Below, one piece after another: positions 1 through 10,732 of a stretch of DNA of 64,000 nucleotides. Made by a program: the position numbers and the translations under genes. Below the pieces are notes generated by a model. That model saw only the letters and a list, made by a program, of their open reading frames with translations. It ran no database searches and was not told the origin of the DNA. Position 1 is the stretch's first letter; the number at the start of each line of letters is the position of its first letter. This stretch comes from Galaxea fascicularis (taxonomy: Eukaryota; Cnidaria; Anthozoa; Scleractinia; Euphylliidae), in assembly GCA_948470475.1 (NCBI GenBank), contig OX419337.1:21377306-21441305 (forward strand). Direction: 5' to 3'.

Positions 1-994
1 CAATTCTTTGCCCAAAAAATGAGCGACAGCAGGGAAAACGAAGAGTTTTAGGCTCCAAAATGAAATATTGGATCGAAAATATGCATTTGCAAAAAAGACG
101 AGCATTTTTTTAGTCGAAACAGCATGAAAACAACGAAAGACAAGAAAACAAAGAACGATGCTGGCGAATGTTTCTTCGGCGTTCCTCGTAGAAATTGGAA
201 AACTAAGACAAGTAACAAACATAACTCGTAGTCACAGAGACAAATCACCATATGTGATATAAAAGACACAACAGGAATACTAACCTGCGGACAGTTTAAG
301 CTTAAGTCAGTCAACAATCACTCCGAACGCAAAGCTAAAGCAGAAGCCGTCATTTCACACAAAAGTATTCATTTGCTAAGCAGATACAAATCCTTAGCGG
401 GCCTTGGAGTTTTTCACCGTCACTTTGTGTTACTTCCCATGTCTACCAAGGAAGCTTCTTCAATTAAGGATTTTTAGCGGCAAAACCGTCCAGTTTAATA
501 CACAGCAAAAGTCAGCAATCGAAGACAGCACCTGCATGATTAAAAGCCTGCCAAACCACACGATCTTTTCTCTCGAAGATCCGTAAACGATAAAATAGCA
601 AAGCCAGGCAATCCAATTTGCTGGTCTTAACATCCACAGGCTGATCCTCATCGGTTTAAACAAAAAAAGAACTGAGAAGTAGTCAAGGTAGGCGGCGAAA
701 ATTGCTTACGTACAGGACAAAGATCTGTTAATCGATCCTGGCGAAAAATTCAGCCTCGTTTTGGCCTCGCTTGAGCCTGCGATCGAATTGAAAACCAGTA
801 CCTGGTCAGCGGTCAACTTCAAAAAAAACAGCTGACCTCGACAGCTCATAACTTGAGCCCGCAATATGGTCACGTGATACTGGTCAGCGGATACGTTGTT
901 TTGACAGGTGTCAATTGACATTGACATGGATGTCTAATATCAAAGATGTCCGCTGTAAACTAGATGGTCAGCTGGAGTATGGCCGCCATGTTAG

Positions 995-1037
<43 letters not shown>

Positions 1038-1773
1038 GGGTATTATTAATTATTGTGCGAGGTCGTCGTCGTCGTCGGTCGCGCCCACGAGCAATACCGC
1101 TAGCCAAGATTACCATGAGAAAAGCAGTTGTCGGGTTTCTATAGGTATGGGGCTCCGCTTTGCGGCCCTTCGGGCCGCTGAAGCTCCGCTATGATTGGTT
1201 ATATAGGAAAGTTGGATGCGCAGCTAACCGCCATCTAACATTTTGAAAAAGTAGTCAAATGATTTGTTCAACGGCAGAACACTTATCGAACGAAACGTTT
1301 TGATCAAACATCAAGGGATCCTTAACGTTCTAACTTAGTTAAACCAGCAAAATGTTGTATAAAAGGTTAAAACGTTTAGCCGAAGCGATAGCAAAGAATT
1401 CTGGTAATTATTTTCCGTGGCCTTGAGTCGCAAGTTCAATATCAGCTTAGTTGTTATATAGGATACAGCTCCGAAATATTAATTTGCGTTTGAAGTGCTT
1501 TATCAAGAATGAAACCGTGGATAATCCATGCAAAGAAATTTTGAAAAGCACTTTTTAAAGTTATCTTTTAATGTGGTGGAAATACATTTGTGTATTACAT
1601 TTTCGTTCATGTGTGATCATAGATTGAACAAACGCTTTGTTCCAAGTATGACGAAAATTTGTTTTTAAAATCGACTAAAGTGAATGATAATTGCTTAGGA
1701 GCAGTAGTTACTTAAGGAAGCCCAATCGCTCTTTTCTTTTCTTTTTTTCTTTTTTTTTTATTGGGTCATATAG
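1..1773. other. Non-coding left flank, probably intron of gene A
   Basis: No convincing exon is visible on either strand. In genes B, C and D the S1 exon lies 0.7-0.9 kb upstream of the exon homologous to 1774-2137, but nothing resembling it occurs here. Either gene A has an intron longer than 1.77 kb, or its 5' half is missing. The stretch holds an ATT microsatellite (995-1037), a short GC-rich hairpin with a GCGGCCC stem near 1161-1177, and a pyrimidine tract just before the acceptor at 1773. Confidence 0.5.
995..1037. repeat. (ATT)n microsatellite
   Basis: About 14 uninterrupted trinucleotide units are visible. It lies in the non-coding flank upstream of gene A. Confidence 0.9.
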
Positions 1774-4700
1774 CGGGCTGATTTGTCCACATCACCGCTG
1801 ACTATTAACTCAGAACGACTGCAGGTGCTGGAGTTTAGCAAACCCTTCATGCAGTTTACAATGAGTCTCATCAGCAAGAGAATGGATACTAATTACCATG
1901 ACCTCACCACTTTTATGCTCCCATACTCCACTACTGTTTGGCTTGTCACGCTTGCTTGCCTTCTGTTCGTGACGGTGTTAATGTACCTGGTAAATTTCTT
2001 TAGTCCGTACGGTCACAAGTCGCGGCATAAGCGCCACGGAGAGACTGGAGAGGAGTTTGACTTCTACAACAGCTTGTGGTTCTGCCTCGCTTCCATGTTG
2101 CAACAAGGAGCTGACCACACGCCCAAATCATTTTCAGGTATGGAGGTGCACACGCGATCTTAGAACGAGCCTCAAATGCTTCACAATTTTTTTGGCTAGT
2201 TGTTATTTTTACATTATTATATGACACTTTTAAGACAAAGATGTTGGTTTTAATAGCATTTTGCGAGTTCGGAATTCTTGCGTTTCGGGCTGCCACGAGT
2301 TTGATCAGATTTCAAAATGTTATATTTTCAGGCCGTGTGCTGGCCGGATGTTTCTGGTTCTGTATTCTAATCTGGATATCAACCTACACGGCAAATTTAG
2401 CAGCATTTTTCACGGTGCGCAACAGTGAAAGACAAATTAACACGCTTGAAGATGTGGTAGAAGGTGACTATCCCATGTATATCATGCGTGACAGTGCTAT
2501 TCACCAGTTTCTTCGCTTGGCCGAGTATCACACCTACAGAAAGCTCTGGGAACGAATTAGCGTAACACAGACATTTGTGAACTCGACCGAGGAGGGTTAT
2601 GGGACAGCGAGGAGGGTGCCACATGCGGTGTTTATGGCAGAAAAACCGTCAACGGAGTATGTTGTCAAGCAAAAGCCTTGTGATCTAAGAACAGGTTTGA
2701 GGACTCAAAGCAATATGAATTCAAATGCACGAAGAAATCACAGTCTTCTAACAACTTGACCTAAATAAATAAACTTGTAATCTGTTTCTCACAACTTCGA
2801 CAGGATTTTCAATTCGTTTGTCTGTCAATTATTGATAGTTTCTCCTACTAACTAGCAAAATGAATCACTTAAATTTGCGGCGGAGTGATTAATTGATTAT
2901 TTGGGGATAAAACATTTTGTGGGATTGAGAAGCACTCGGTAGCTTGCTAACTCAGCACAACTGCGCATAAAGCATGAAATAAAGGGGTTAGTTTCTAAGG
3001 AAACTGTGGTGCTGCGTCGGTGAGGAAGTAGTACACAAAAATTTGTTTTTCTCAACGGAGTTGATGATGTAAATTGGCCATCGTACAGGGATTCTAAAAA
3101 TTAAGAGCTTTTAGAATCCCTGCACGGTGGTCAATTTACATTATCAACTCCGTTGATAAAATCAAATTTTTGTGTAAAGCAAGAAATGTTTGGCTTTCAG
3201 TTAAACCCCGACACTGATTGTTAAAAATATTGAATACAATCACCTTGTCAATATGATCTCATACAAAGCCTTACAATTTTCGTTATGCCCGTTGAGTTAT
3301 CGCCACCTGTGGTTTTTTACAGTTGTTTTTTTTTTTCCTTTGGCAACATCTCGCTAATAATTTTGCTATTATTATCATTGTTACTATCATCCTCATCATC
3401 ATCATTATCATAATCATCATTATCATCATCATCATCATCATCATTGTCATTATCATTGTCATTGTCATTATCTTAATCATCACCATCATCATCATCATCA
3501 TTATCATCGTCGTTATCGTTTTTGTTTTTACAGTGAATGGACTGCTTGGTGCCGGTAGTTACGGTATTGCCATGCCTAAGCACTCACCATACATCAGAAA
3601 TATCTCAGTAGCGATATTAAAGCTGCAAGAGGCCAGTATTTTGGACAGCTTATGGCGAAAGTGGTGGGAATACAAGAGTCAATGCCCTAATGAAAATACC
3701 AAAAGAGGTGAGCGGGACTGAGTGACCTGTGGTATGCCATGACGTTGCGCCCACTTAACTGTTAGAGCGCAGGCTTTGTGTTCGATGCTTAAAAAAATTT
3801 CAAACTAGTTTCTTTTTGTTTTCATTTGTCTCAGACTATTATTATTGTAAGTCACGTAGCGATGTTTTGAGTGGTGGGGAGGGCTATAGGGAAGCATGAG
3901 AGGGTACAAAGGGCATGCTTCCGCTGAAAAATTTGGAGTTTTAGTCTTCGAAAATGGATAGAAATGCGTTTAGAACTCTCGTCCTCTCAATAATAATGTG
4001 AATTTTTAATTATCGTTATTTGAAATATTCCCGAAAGTTGTACGCTGTGATTGGTCGAATCGAGTTTATTATATCCCGACAAAGCACGCGCTCTACGTCA
4101 CGTGCGTGCACTGTTGAGTTATGATGCACGCTGCCTACGTCACAAGCTCGTGAGGTATTAAAGCTCGCTTAAATCTCCGAGACATTTTATAAAAGAAATA
4201 AAAAAAACTTGTTCCTCGTCCATTGTTGAGTTATATAAGCACTTGGGAATTTTTAAGAACACTCGAGAAGTGCCAGAAGCACTCGCCTTCGGCTCGTGCT
4301 TCTCTAGGCACTTCTCTCGTGTTCTTAAAAATTCCCGCGTGCTTATATAACTCAACAATGCACCCGGCGCGGTTTTTATTATTTTATTATTATTACTCTT
4401 CCCATGCAGCTGTGGGTGACAGCAAGAGGATTCAACTGGAGAATATGCTGGGAGTGTACATTGTTTTGGCTGCAGGAGGCTGCTTCTCTGTCATACTGGT
4501 GCTGGTCGAGATATGGTGGAAAAATCACGGAAGTAACTGCATGGCTGTATTAGGAACCAAGTTAAGGTTAGCGAATATAACACTTCATTGTTCAACATGT
4601 TGTGACAAATATTGTCACAGCGCTCCCAATATCTCAAAATAAGGAGGCAGGATTGCCGAATGGTTTAGGGCACTGGATTTCAATGCGGTCCTCCCGGGTT

Positions 4701-5331
4701 CAAATCACGCTCTGGACACTAGCTGGTGTTGTCCTTGTAAATAGCCAACTGGTTTGTCCCCGGCCAGTTGGGATTCCTACCACGTTACTAATGATTACTA
4801 GCCGTTGTAGTATAAAACTGCGTTTCGTGCGTATTTAACAGATATCCTGCGACATACATCATTTTGTGCTTTGCGGTAGCTCAGTATACTGTGCTTTCTA
4901 ATCCGTTTGATGAATAGCCGGGTTAGTGAAACAATTATCCTGTTCAATTTTGCTTGACATCGCCTAATTTTAGCTTGTCCTACAGCCTCGACGGCTAGTT
5001 ATCAGTCCACATTCCGGACGATTTTAAGACCCGAATAATTTGGAAATTGTTGCGGGTCGACGCCAATATGTCGCAGCTTTGCCTCTCGCAGACGAATTTG
5101 CTCAGAAAATGTCGCTTTCCAGATAAAAAATTGCTTCCCAGACGCAAATTTTGCTATAAAAACTGGTCGATGGTGCTACGTAATTCATTGTGCTTTGTCC
5201 TTCATTGTTTCTTCAGAGAAAAGACTTCAACAATCATTCGTGTACAACCTACAACTAGCCAAAATGCAGCAATTGAAAAAGATGGCAGAGAGAGTTTTGA
5301 TAAACAGAACTACGAGGGGACTCCATGTTAG
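1774..5331 (+). CDS. iGluR gene A, 3' part (5 exons)
   Basis: Ligand-gated cation channel subunit of the plasma membrane. Exons by homology to genes B-D and GT/AG sites: 1774-2137, 2332-2694, 3534-3707, 4410-4566, 5217-5331 (stop TAG). They join without frame breaks into 390 residues. Exon 1 shown carries the end of S1 (PLTINSER, with the ligand-binding Arg kept), TM1 (TVWLVTLACLLFV) and the pore loop ending MLQQG. Exon 2 has TM3 with [10 protein letters not shown] and S2. Exon 3 ends S2 (KWW). Exon 4 is TM4 (LENMLGVYIVL). Exon 5 is a short tail ending GTPC. In S2 the motif aligned with Gly-Ser-Thr of glutamate-binding receptors reads S-A-I, while an acidic Glu (VFMAEKP) is kept further on. 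The amino-terminal domain and first half of S1 are not in the window, so the gene is cut by the window edge or truncated. The family call is firm; functionality is not known. Confidence 0.85.
3033..3174. repeat. Hairpin MITE in gene A intron
   Basis: Arms 3033-3098 and 3109-3174 are inverted copies, about 90% identical by eye, separated by 10 bases. The arms contain the palindromic core CAACGGAGTTGAT. The element lies in the intron between the TM3/S2 exon and the last S2 exon. A foldback MITE is the likeliest explanation. Confidence 0.75.
3367..3520. repeat. (ATC)n/(ATT)n simple repeat
   Basis: A degenerate trinucleotide run of ATC and ATT units ends about 13 bases before the acceptor of the last S2 exon of gene A, so it overlaps the polypyrimidine tract region. 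Six-frame translation gives poly-Ile or poly-Met ORFs that are not genes. Confidence 0.9.
3853..4043 (+). repeat. 191-bp inverted repeat, left copy
   Basis: This copy begins CACGTAGCGATGTTTTGAG and ends GAAAGTTGTAC. Its reverse complement is at 7432-7622 with the same length and only a few mismatches. The two copies bracket the last two exons of gene A. They could be long terminal inverted repeats of one element or two opposite insertions of the same repeat. Confidence 0.85.
4221..4360. repeat. Hairpin next to the TM4 exon of gene A
   Basis: A near-perfect inverted repeat runs from CATTGTTGAGTTATATAAGC to its reverse complement ending at 4360, with a short GC-rich loop (CTTCGGC) near 4290. 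It ends only 49 bases before the TM4 exon of gene A and would fold strongly in the transcript. Confidence 0.8.
4640..4850 (+). mobile_element. tRNA-derived SINE-like element
   Basis: The head has an RNA polymerase III A-box-like stretch (GATTGCCGAATGGTTTAGGG) followed about 30 bases later by a B-box-like GGGTTCAAATC. This is the layout of a Leu/Ser-type tRNA-derived SINE. It does not fold as a clean tRNA, so a functional tRNA is unlikely. It sits in the last intron of gene A. The 3' boundary is a guess. Confidence 0.5.
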
Positions 5332-5497
5332 GTGTGCCATCGACTTGGTCTGAAGATTAGGAAATCGGCGTACGTCATGTATGCGGTAATAAATTCAGTC
5401 TCTCTGAAGGATACCATCGGACATATGACGTGACCCTTTCTCTTGCTACTCAATCTCTCTGACGAAATCGTAATTAATTATCTCCAAGATTATAAAC

Positions 5498-5922
5498 TAG
5501 GGTTTGTACGCGTCTTAAAAATTCTTGCAAAATGGCTTGAATTTCAGGAGTCCTATTTCAAGGCCTTGAAAGTACTTTAAATTGATTTTTGGTCCTTGAA
5601 AGTCCTTGATTTTTTACTGAACAAGATCTTAAAATATCAACGCTCACTTGTAAATTTGAGGGTAGTGCCTAGTGCAAATCACGGTTCATGCTAACAGTGT
5701 GCAAATGGCTTCAGATACGTTTGAAAGGCGTAAACACTCGTTTTACATACCCACTCCTGTCTTGTTACTCTTACGCGCATGTACGTTGATCCACAAGCGT
5801 ACCGCACTTATTTAAGCTATGCGCGTGTTTTCATGCTCTCGTTTTGAGAAGTCCTAGAATTTTTCAAATAGGGTCCTGGAAGCCCTTGAATTGTTGGCTC
5901 GGAAAAGTGCACAAATCCCGTA
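5498..5922. repeat. Putative MITE with short TIRs
   Basis: The ends look like imperfect inverted repeats (GGGTTTGTACGCG near 5500, TGCACAAATCCC near 5919). The interior repeats CCTTGAAAGTCC-like motifs in both orientations. Boundaries are approximate. Confidence 0.45.
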
Positions 5923-5952
5923 TAATAGATTCAGTGGGCAGAAATGTTTTAT

Positions 5953-6623
5953 AAAGTAATTAAACTTTTTATTACACCCATTTTGACTGGAATCACTCGT
6001 TATTCATGAAATCTGATTGGCTCTCAACAGTGCAATTTACTCCCAAATTGCACCATTCAGTTTGCTCTAAATCACATCCTTCTTTTAAGTTCATCAAAAT
6101 TCAAAACTGATTTTCCTGAAGTGAACATTAATTTTAATATTGATATTGACAAAAAAACTGTGATTTCAAAATGGGTGTAACAAAGTGGTAATTGAACTTT
6201 GTGTCCTGCAATTTTGGTCTGAAATCAAATCGAACTCGCGCTGCGCGCTCGTTCAATTTTGAAATTATGCGTATGATTTCAGACCAAATAGGCCATATTC
6301 GTATTCTCGGTATTGAACTGGATCTAGCATGAAGTGGAGGCTCTTGCGGGGTAATACATTTACATATGAAAAGATTCCCCCGCAAGAGCCTCCACTTCAT
6401 GCTAGATCCAGTTCAATACCGAGAATACGAATATGGCCTATACGAGAAGTCGGAGTTTCAAAAAACACTTGCGCGCGTCGGGATAAAATCAAGAATATAT
6501 CTAAAATACAAAGGTTTTTGAATGCAAATTTGTGAAAGTATTTTGCATGACAAAAGAAGAAAATTATATGCTTCTTTTTATCCCGACGCGCGCACGTGTT
6601 TTTTGAAACTCCGACTTCTCGTA
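5953..6623. repeat. Cluster of four adjacent hairpins
   Basis: Four inverted repeats follow one another: arms 5953-5986/6166-6200, 6213-6226/6275-6288, 6291-6352/6377-6438 and 6441-6488/6577-6623. The third is almost perfect over 62 bases per arm. The last has arms carrying CGCGCGTCGGGATAAAA and its complement. The arrangement suggests nested or compound foldback elements. Confidence 0.8.
6291..6438. repeat. Near-perfect 62-bp-arm palindrome
   Basis: Arms 6291-6352 and 6377-6438 are reverse complements with a 24-base loop. The arms include GAAGTGGAGGCTCTTGCGGG and its complement. This is the strongest hairpin in the window, and ORFs read from it on both strands are mirror images of each other. 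Confidence 0.85.
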
Positions 6624-6893
6624 TTGCACTCCACTCAGTTCAATTACCATTATAAACTAAAACAGCCCTTGAGGAAAATTAGCAAAACCCAGTGATCAGC
6701 TGTTAAGCAATCTTGAAATGTGTAGGATAATGCGGCAAAACGGCCTTGCAAAGACAATTGCATTAATTGCAAACCAACTAGCTAGAAATAACTTAAATTA
6801 TATTAATATATAATATTTCCTTGAAACCTGGATCTCCATCTGAGATGCCAGGAACACGAACAACGATCATATTACTTCGATCCAGGGGCCCGT

Positions 6894-6997
6894 TTCTTGA
6901 AAGTCTCGTAAACGTTTCGGGTCCGAAAAGAAATTTCAAAAACTGCGACCCGCTTATTCTAAAAACCTGTTTCGGGAGTTTCGAAAAATAGGGCCCA
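6894..6997. repeat. Short MITE with GGGCCC-containing TIRs
   Basis: The ends are inverted copies around GGGGCCCGTTTCTTGAAAG and TTTCGAAAAATAGGGCCC. The interior carries a further internal inverted symmetry (CGTTTCGGG / CCTGTTTCGGG region). Total length is about 104 bases. Confidence 0.5.
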
Positions 6998-7431
6998 GGA
7001 ATGAACACAATTCTAACGACGGGGGTTGTGGTGGTGGAGGGGGAGGGGTGGGGAAGGAGGTCTGTCAAAATTTATTTTGGCCCATTTTCAGTTTTTGGCG
7101 CCTCGGCCTTGCGGACCTCGGCTTTGTTACAAAAATAAGGAGGGGCCTGGTCCCCGATCCCCTCCGCGGATCCACCACTGCCTAGAACTGTCACAAATAA
7201 CCCGAAGAAAAGCTTAAGCACAAACTGACATATATTTTAATTTGAAGTTTAAATCAGAGTAGAACTGATAAATATTCAGTGGAAATAATTACCACTGCTT
7301 AGTGTTGAATAGATCGATCACTGACTTGGGTAAAAAAAACAAAACTGTCTTTGCTCTCTGGTTTTTCTTTCGTTTTACAGTTGTAACGGCCATTTAAACA
7401 AAACGTCATTTCAAATTGTGACTTATCATTA

Positions 7432-7622
7432 GTACAACTTTCGGGAATATTTCAAATAACGATAATTAAAAATTCACATTATTATTGAGAGGACGAGAGT
7501 TCTAAACGCATTTCTATCCATTTCCGAAGACTAAAACTCCAAATTTCTCAGCGGAAGCATGCCCTTTGTACCCTCTCATGCTTCCGTATAGCCCTCCCCA
7601 CCACTCAAAACATCGCTACGTG
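7432..7622 (-). repeat. 191-bp inverted repeat, right copy
   Basis: This is the reverse complement of 3853-4043, from GTACAACTTTCGGGAATA to CATCGCTACGTG. It lies 3.4 kb downstream of the left copy and beyond the tail exon of gene A. Confidence 0.85.
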
Positions 7623-8233
7623 GCTCCTGTTTCATATTTTTGTTTTGCAGAGGAAGGCAGAGAACTGTGCGAAATATAAAACGCACGTGCAGAGCGATTA
7701 TTTTTGCTTGTTAAACCAATTGTTTTGGGGCGTTTCAATTGCCATTCAGTCCTCTCTGATTTAATCAGCAAGGGTTATGAATAATAAATAACCAACAAGG
7801 CGGCAGCGCCGAGTTGTTTATCCAGCAAGCCCGAATTATTGTTTTATTAAAAAACTCTACATAACTGAGAATCTGAACAGCAAAAATTAAAAAGAGAGAG
7901 AGAGAAATTCAAAGGAAGAGAAAACCGAAATAAAAATAAACACTTTTAGATCATGACAAAATAAAAAGGGCACGAAAACTCTTCAGAATGAATTACACTG
8001 AGCTGTGAATTCAGTGAAACTATCCGCTAAAGAAGAACACACAAAACTCACGTTTGGAAATATGCTTTTTTCATCTGCTATGAACTGGCTGTGGTTCCGT
8101 AGATGATGTTTCAATTATGCTTGAAGTGGGTAAAACAGTTTTCACAGATGAACGGGGGAGGGTATGCTGGTAGATGTCTAATTCTGCTGCGAGACAAGTT
8201 TTTAATGTCTGCCGGTTTGGAGTGAAAATTTAC

Positions 8234-8372
8234 TCGGCAAGATTTCCGCACAACCCCACACATTTATTATGCATGCATTTTGTGATTCAAACTCTGTGTT
8301 TTTGGAACAGGGTAAGTATGATAGTACTTCATGTATAATGTGTGGGGCTGTGCGGAAATCTTTCCCGGCTAG
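8234..8372. repeat. MITE-like inverted repeat
   Basis: The left arm (CGGCAAGATTTCCGCACAAC onward) and the right arm (ending TGCGGAAATCTTTCCCGG) are inverted copies of about 37 bases, separated by about 65 bases. Confidence 0.7.
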
Positions 8373-8623
8373 TTAATGATCTGAAATTGCTGAAATCCGA
8401 TCTGAAATCTAATAACCATAGTTTAATTTTTAATAATATACGATACATACCTGTGGCTTGCCCAGTCTAATCTTGTTGAAATCTGAATGAAATCACAGTC
8501 TGTACCTAACGCGATTTTGCTATGGTGAGCCGAGTTTATAAGTCGAGGGGGGATTGGAACAGATTATCAGGAATGTCAGGGGTTTTGGGGTGGGACTCCC
8601 CTGTTACCTTCCTGGGCCCGGTT

Positions 8624-8843
8624 GTTCGAAAGCCGATTAACATAATCCAGGATTAGCGTAAACTTTGGTTGCAGTTTTTTAACTATTGGATGAAAGTTGT
8701 TTTCGCTGCTTTTTGTTTTTCAGGATTGACTTTCCCTAATCTAAAATTTTGCAGAATATCGGCATTGAACAACGTTTGGGGACAGAGAAATAAGCTCCTT
8801 GATTAAATTTTAATCCTGGATTAGCGTTAATCGGCTTTCGAAC
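8624..8843. repeat. MITE with GTTCGAAAGCCGATTA ends
   Basis: The left end GTTCGAAAGCCGATTA is mirrored by TAATCGGCTTTCGAAC on the right, and the homology extends inwards through a CCAGGATTAGCG motif. The length is about 220 bases, typical of a non-autonomous DNA transposon. Confidence 0.7.
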
Positions 8844-9067
8844 ATTGAATGAAAATGAGACAATTTTGCCTGAAACTTCTCACGGAAACTCTTATCGCCT
8901 CTCGTGCCACGATTTCGTTCAATTTTGAATCTTCTCGATTTCGATCGACAAGAAAATGAAAGGACATCTAGTAAGGGTTACATATAGTGATTGATCGAGA
9001 GAGTTACATATTCAGTAACAAAAAGCTGACCGTTTTATAACCACCGCTTTTCCCTTTTCCACCGTCA

Positions 9068-9682
9068 CTTAAGGTGGTTCGAAATAGTTTTCGTTTTCTT
9101 TAGTTCTACAAATTCCTTTCTAAGTTATGTTTGGTTCATCGTATCACTATGAAATTTGGCACAGAAATAAAAGAAATATCATAGATTCATTACATGACAT
9201 TAATTTCAGAAAACCTGTTACCATGGCAACCATATGACGCATTCAGTTGAGCTCCTAAAATCGAAATCTTTTATCTTATTTAAAAAACAGGTCGGTGAAA
9301 TCTTCTCAAACTTCTATATTATATGTTACCAGGAATGATCTTCAAAATATTTCAATTTAAAAAAATTATGTAGGGAAGATTAAGAATAAAACTACTTTTT
9401 GATTATTGCTTTCTTAATTTTTTCTCTACCTACAGAATTTTTTAAAAGTCGGGCTATAAACGCAGTTAATTGATCTTAGTTGTTACCGAAAAAATCGAAA
9501 AAATCTACCGAGCGAAAGCGGAAATATAAGCGAGTAAAGTCACGAAACTTCAAAAATTTAGAGTCGACTAGATTAGCATTTGAGCATGCGCGACACACAC
9601 GTGCTCTTACTTTTTATAGGTATGGCGTGAGTTGTTTACGCGCGCGCGCTTTCGGCTAAAAACCCTTTCGAGCCTCCTTAAG
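9068..9682. repeat. Putative 615-bp TIR element
   Basis: The left end CTTAAGGTGGTTCGAAA is matched by the inverted right end TTTCGAGCCTCCTTAAG, with two mismatches in 17. No transposase ORF is visible inside, so it would be a non-autonomous DNA element. Confidence 0.55.
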
Positions 9683-10284
9683 ATAAGTATAATCTCCACA
9701 TACTGCCTCTGTTTAACTGGGGCTCTACTTTATGTAAAACTTCACAAGACGTCCAACCGTCTCTTGGACTGCGAAACGGCTATTTCACGACCAAACTTCG
9801 TTTGTCTATTGATGTGGGAAAACCAATCAACGATTTCTCGGTAAGTAATACAAGTTGTTAACACCCCCTAAGTGATCTGAGAATAAAAAAATTACAAATT
9901 TCCATTCTTCTATTATTTTTTCGATAGGGGGTTGATTCCATTGTAAAATGCTTTAAGTTTCCGACGACATCAAACTGTGAAACCTATTAGAATTTCTTCT
10001 TCCAAAAAACACCTTTAATTGATTTGTGTTTTTGTTGTGGTGGTGATGCTAAACGCTTTGCCTTTCAATGATCTTTGTTAAAGATCATTTGTTAAAATTT
10101 CAATACCTCTAAGAGACCCTTCAATATTAATTTATCGCTATGTAAACTGTTCTGAATTTCAGGTTTTTGAATGCCCTGTGGCGAAGTACTTTGCCAGTAG
10201 CATCCCTAAAAGTTTAACAGTAACAGAACCAAAATTGTTTCGACTCTTAATGAAAATGTCAAATGATCTCAAAAGCCAAGATCG

Positions 10285-10570
10285 CTCGCCCCATGTAAGG
10301 TAATCCGGGTGCCGAAATCGAAGAAATTTTCGCTTGTGGAATCGTAAATCCCGGGTTCTGGAATCTGGAATCTGGAATCCAGCTTTCGGAATCCCGAATC
10401 CTGCCAAATATAGGAATCCCGAATCCAAAAGGAAGTTGCTGAAAATTCACTCCAAATGGGGCTGAACCCGGAACCCGGGCTGGAAACCGGAACCCAGTAC
10501 CTGGAATCCGAAATCCACAGCATGGAATCCAGAATCCAAGACGGTCTCGGATTACCTTACATGGGGCGAG
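10285..10570. repeat. MITE with CTCGCCCCATGTAAGG ends
   Basis: Inverted termini CTCGCCCCATGTAAGGTAAT and its complement enclose many short GGAATCC/GGAATCTGG motifs. The right half recurs at 29836-29961, exactly where the tandem duplication joins, so the left breakpoint of the duplication lies inside this element. Confidence 0.85.
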
Positions 10571-10732
10571 ATCTCAGAATAATTTATAGGCTTCAAATCT
10601 CCCGCAACTGTCTCCATAATTGAATACGAAACGCTGTGACGTGCTGCATGACAAACTGGAGTTAGACGTTATAATATCTTGACCCTGTTTGTAAATGATT
10701 TTTGCTTTCTGATTCAGCGGTCCAATGAGAAG

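Larger units (their letters stand above)
5332..10284. other. Gene-less repeat-rich region between genes A and B
   Basis: No exon, RNA gene or long ORF is recognised. The region is built largely of inverted repeats, listed separately: 5498-5922, 5953-6623, 6894-6997, 8234-8372, 8624-8843 and 9068-9682. A strong donor-like site (CTCG followed by GTAAGTAATA) at 9841 could end a non-coding first exon of gene B, but nothing else supports this. Confidence 0.6.

Noticed and set aside
3283..3507. Poly-Met minus-strand ORF
   Set aside because: Translation of the ATC simple repeat in gene A.
9632..9844. 70-residue ORF ending at a strong donor, considered as a coding first exon of gene B
   Set aside because: It starts inside a MITE end, the frame has no link to the receptor, and gene B already has an ATG with a signal peptide; at most it is a non-coding exon.
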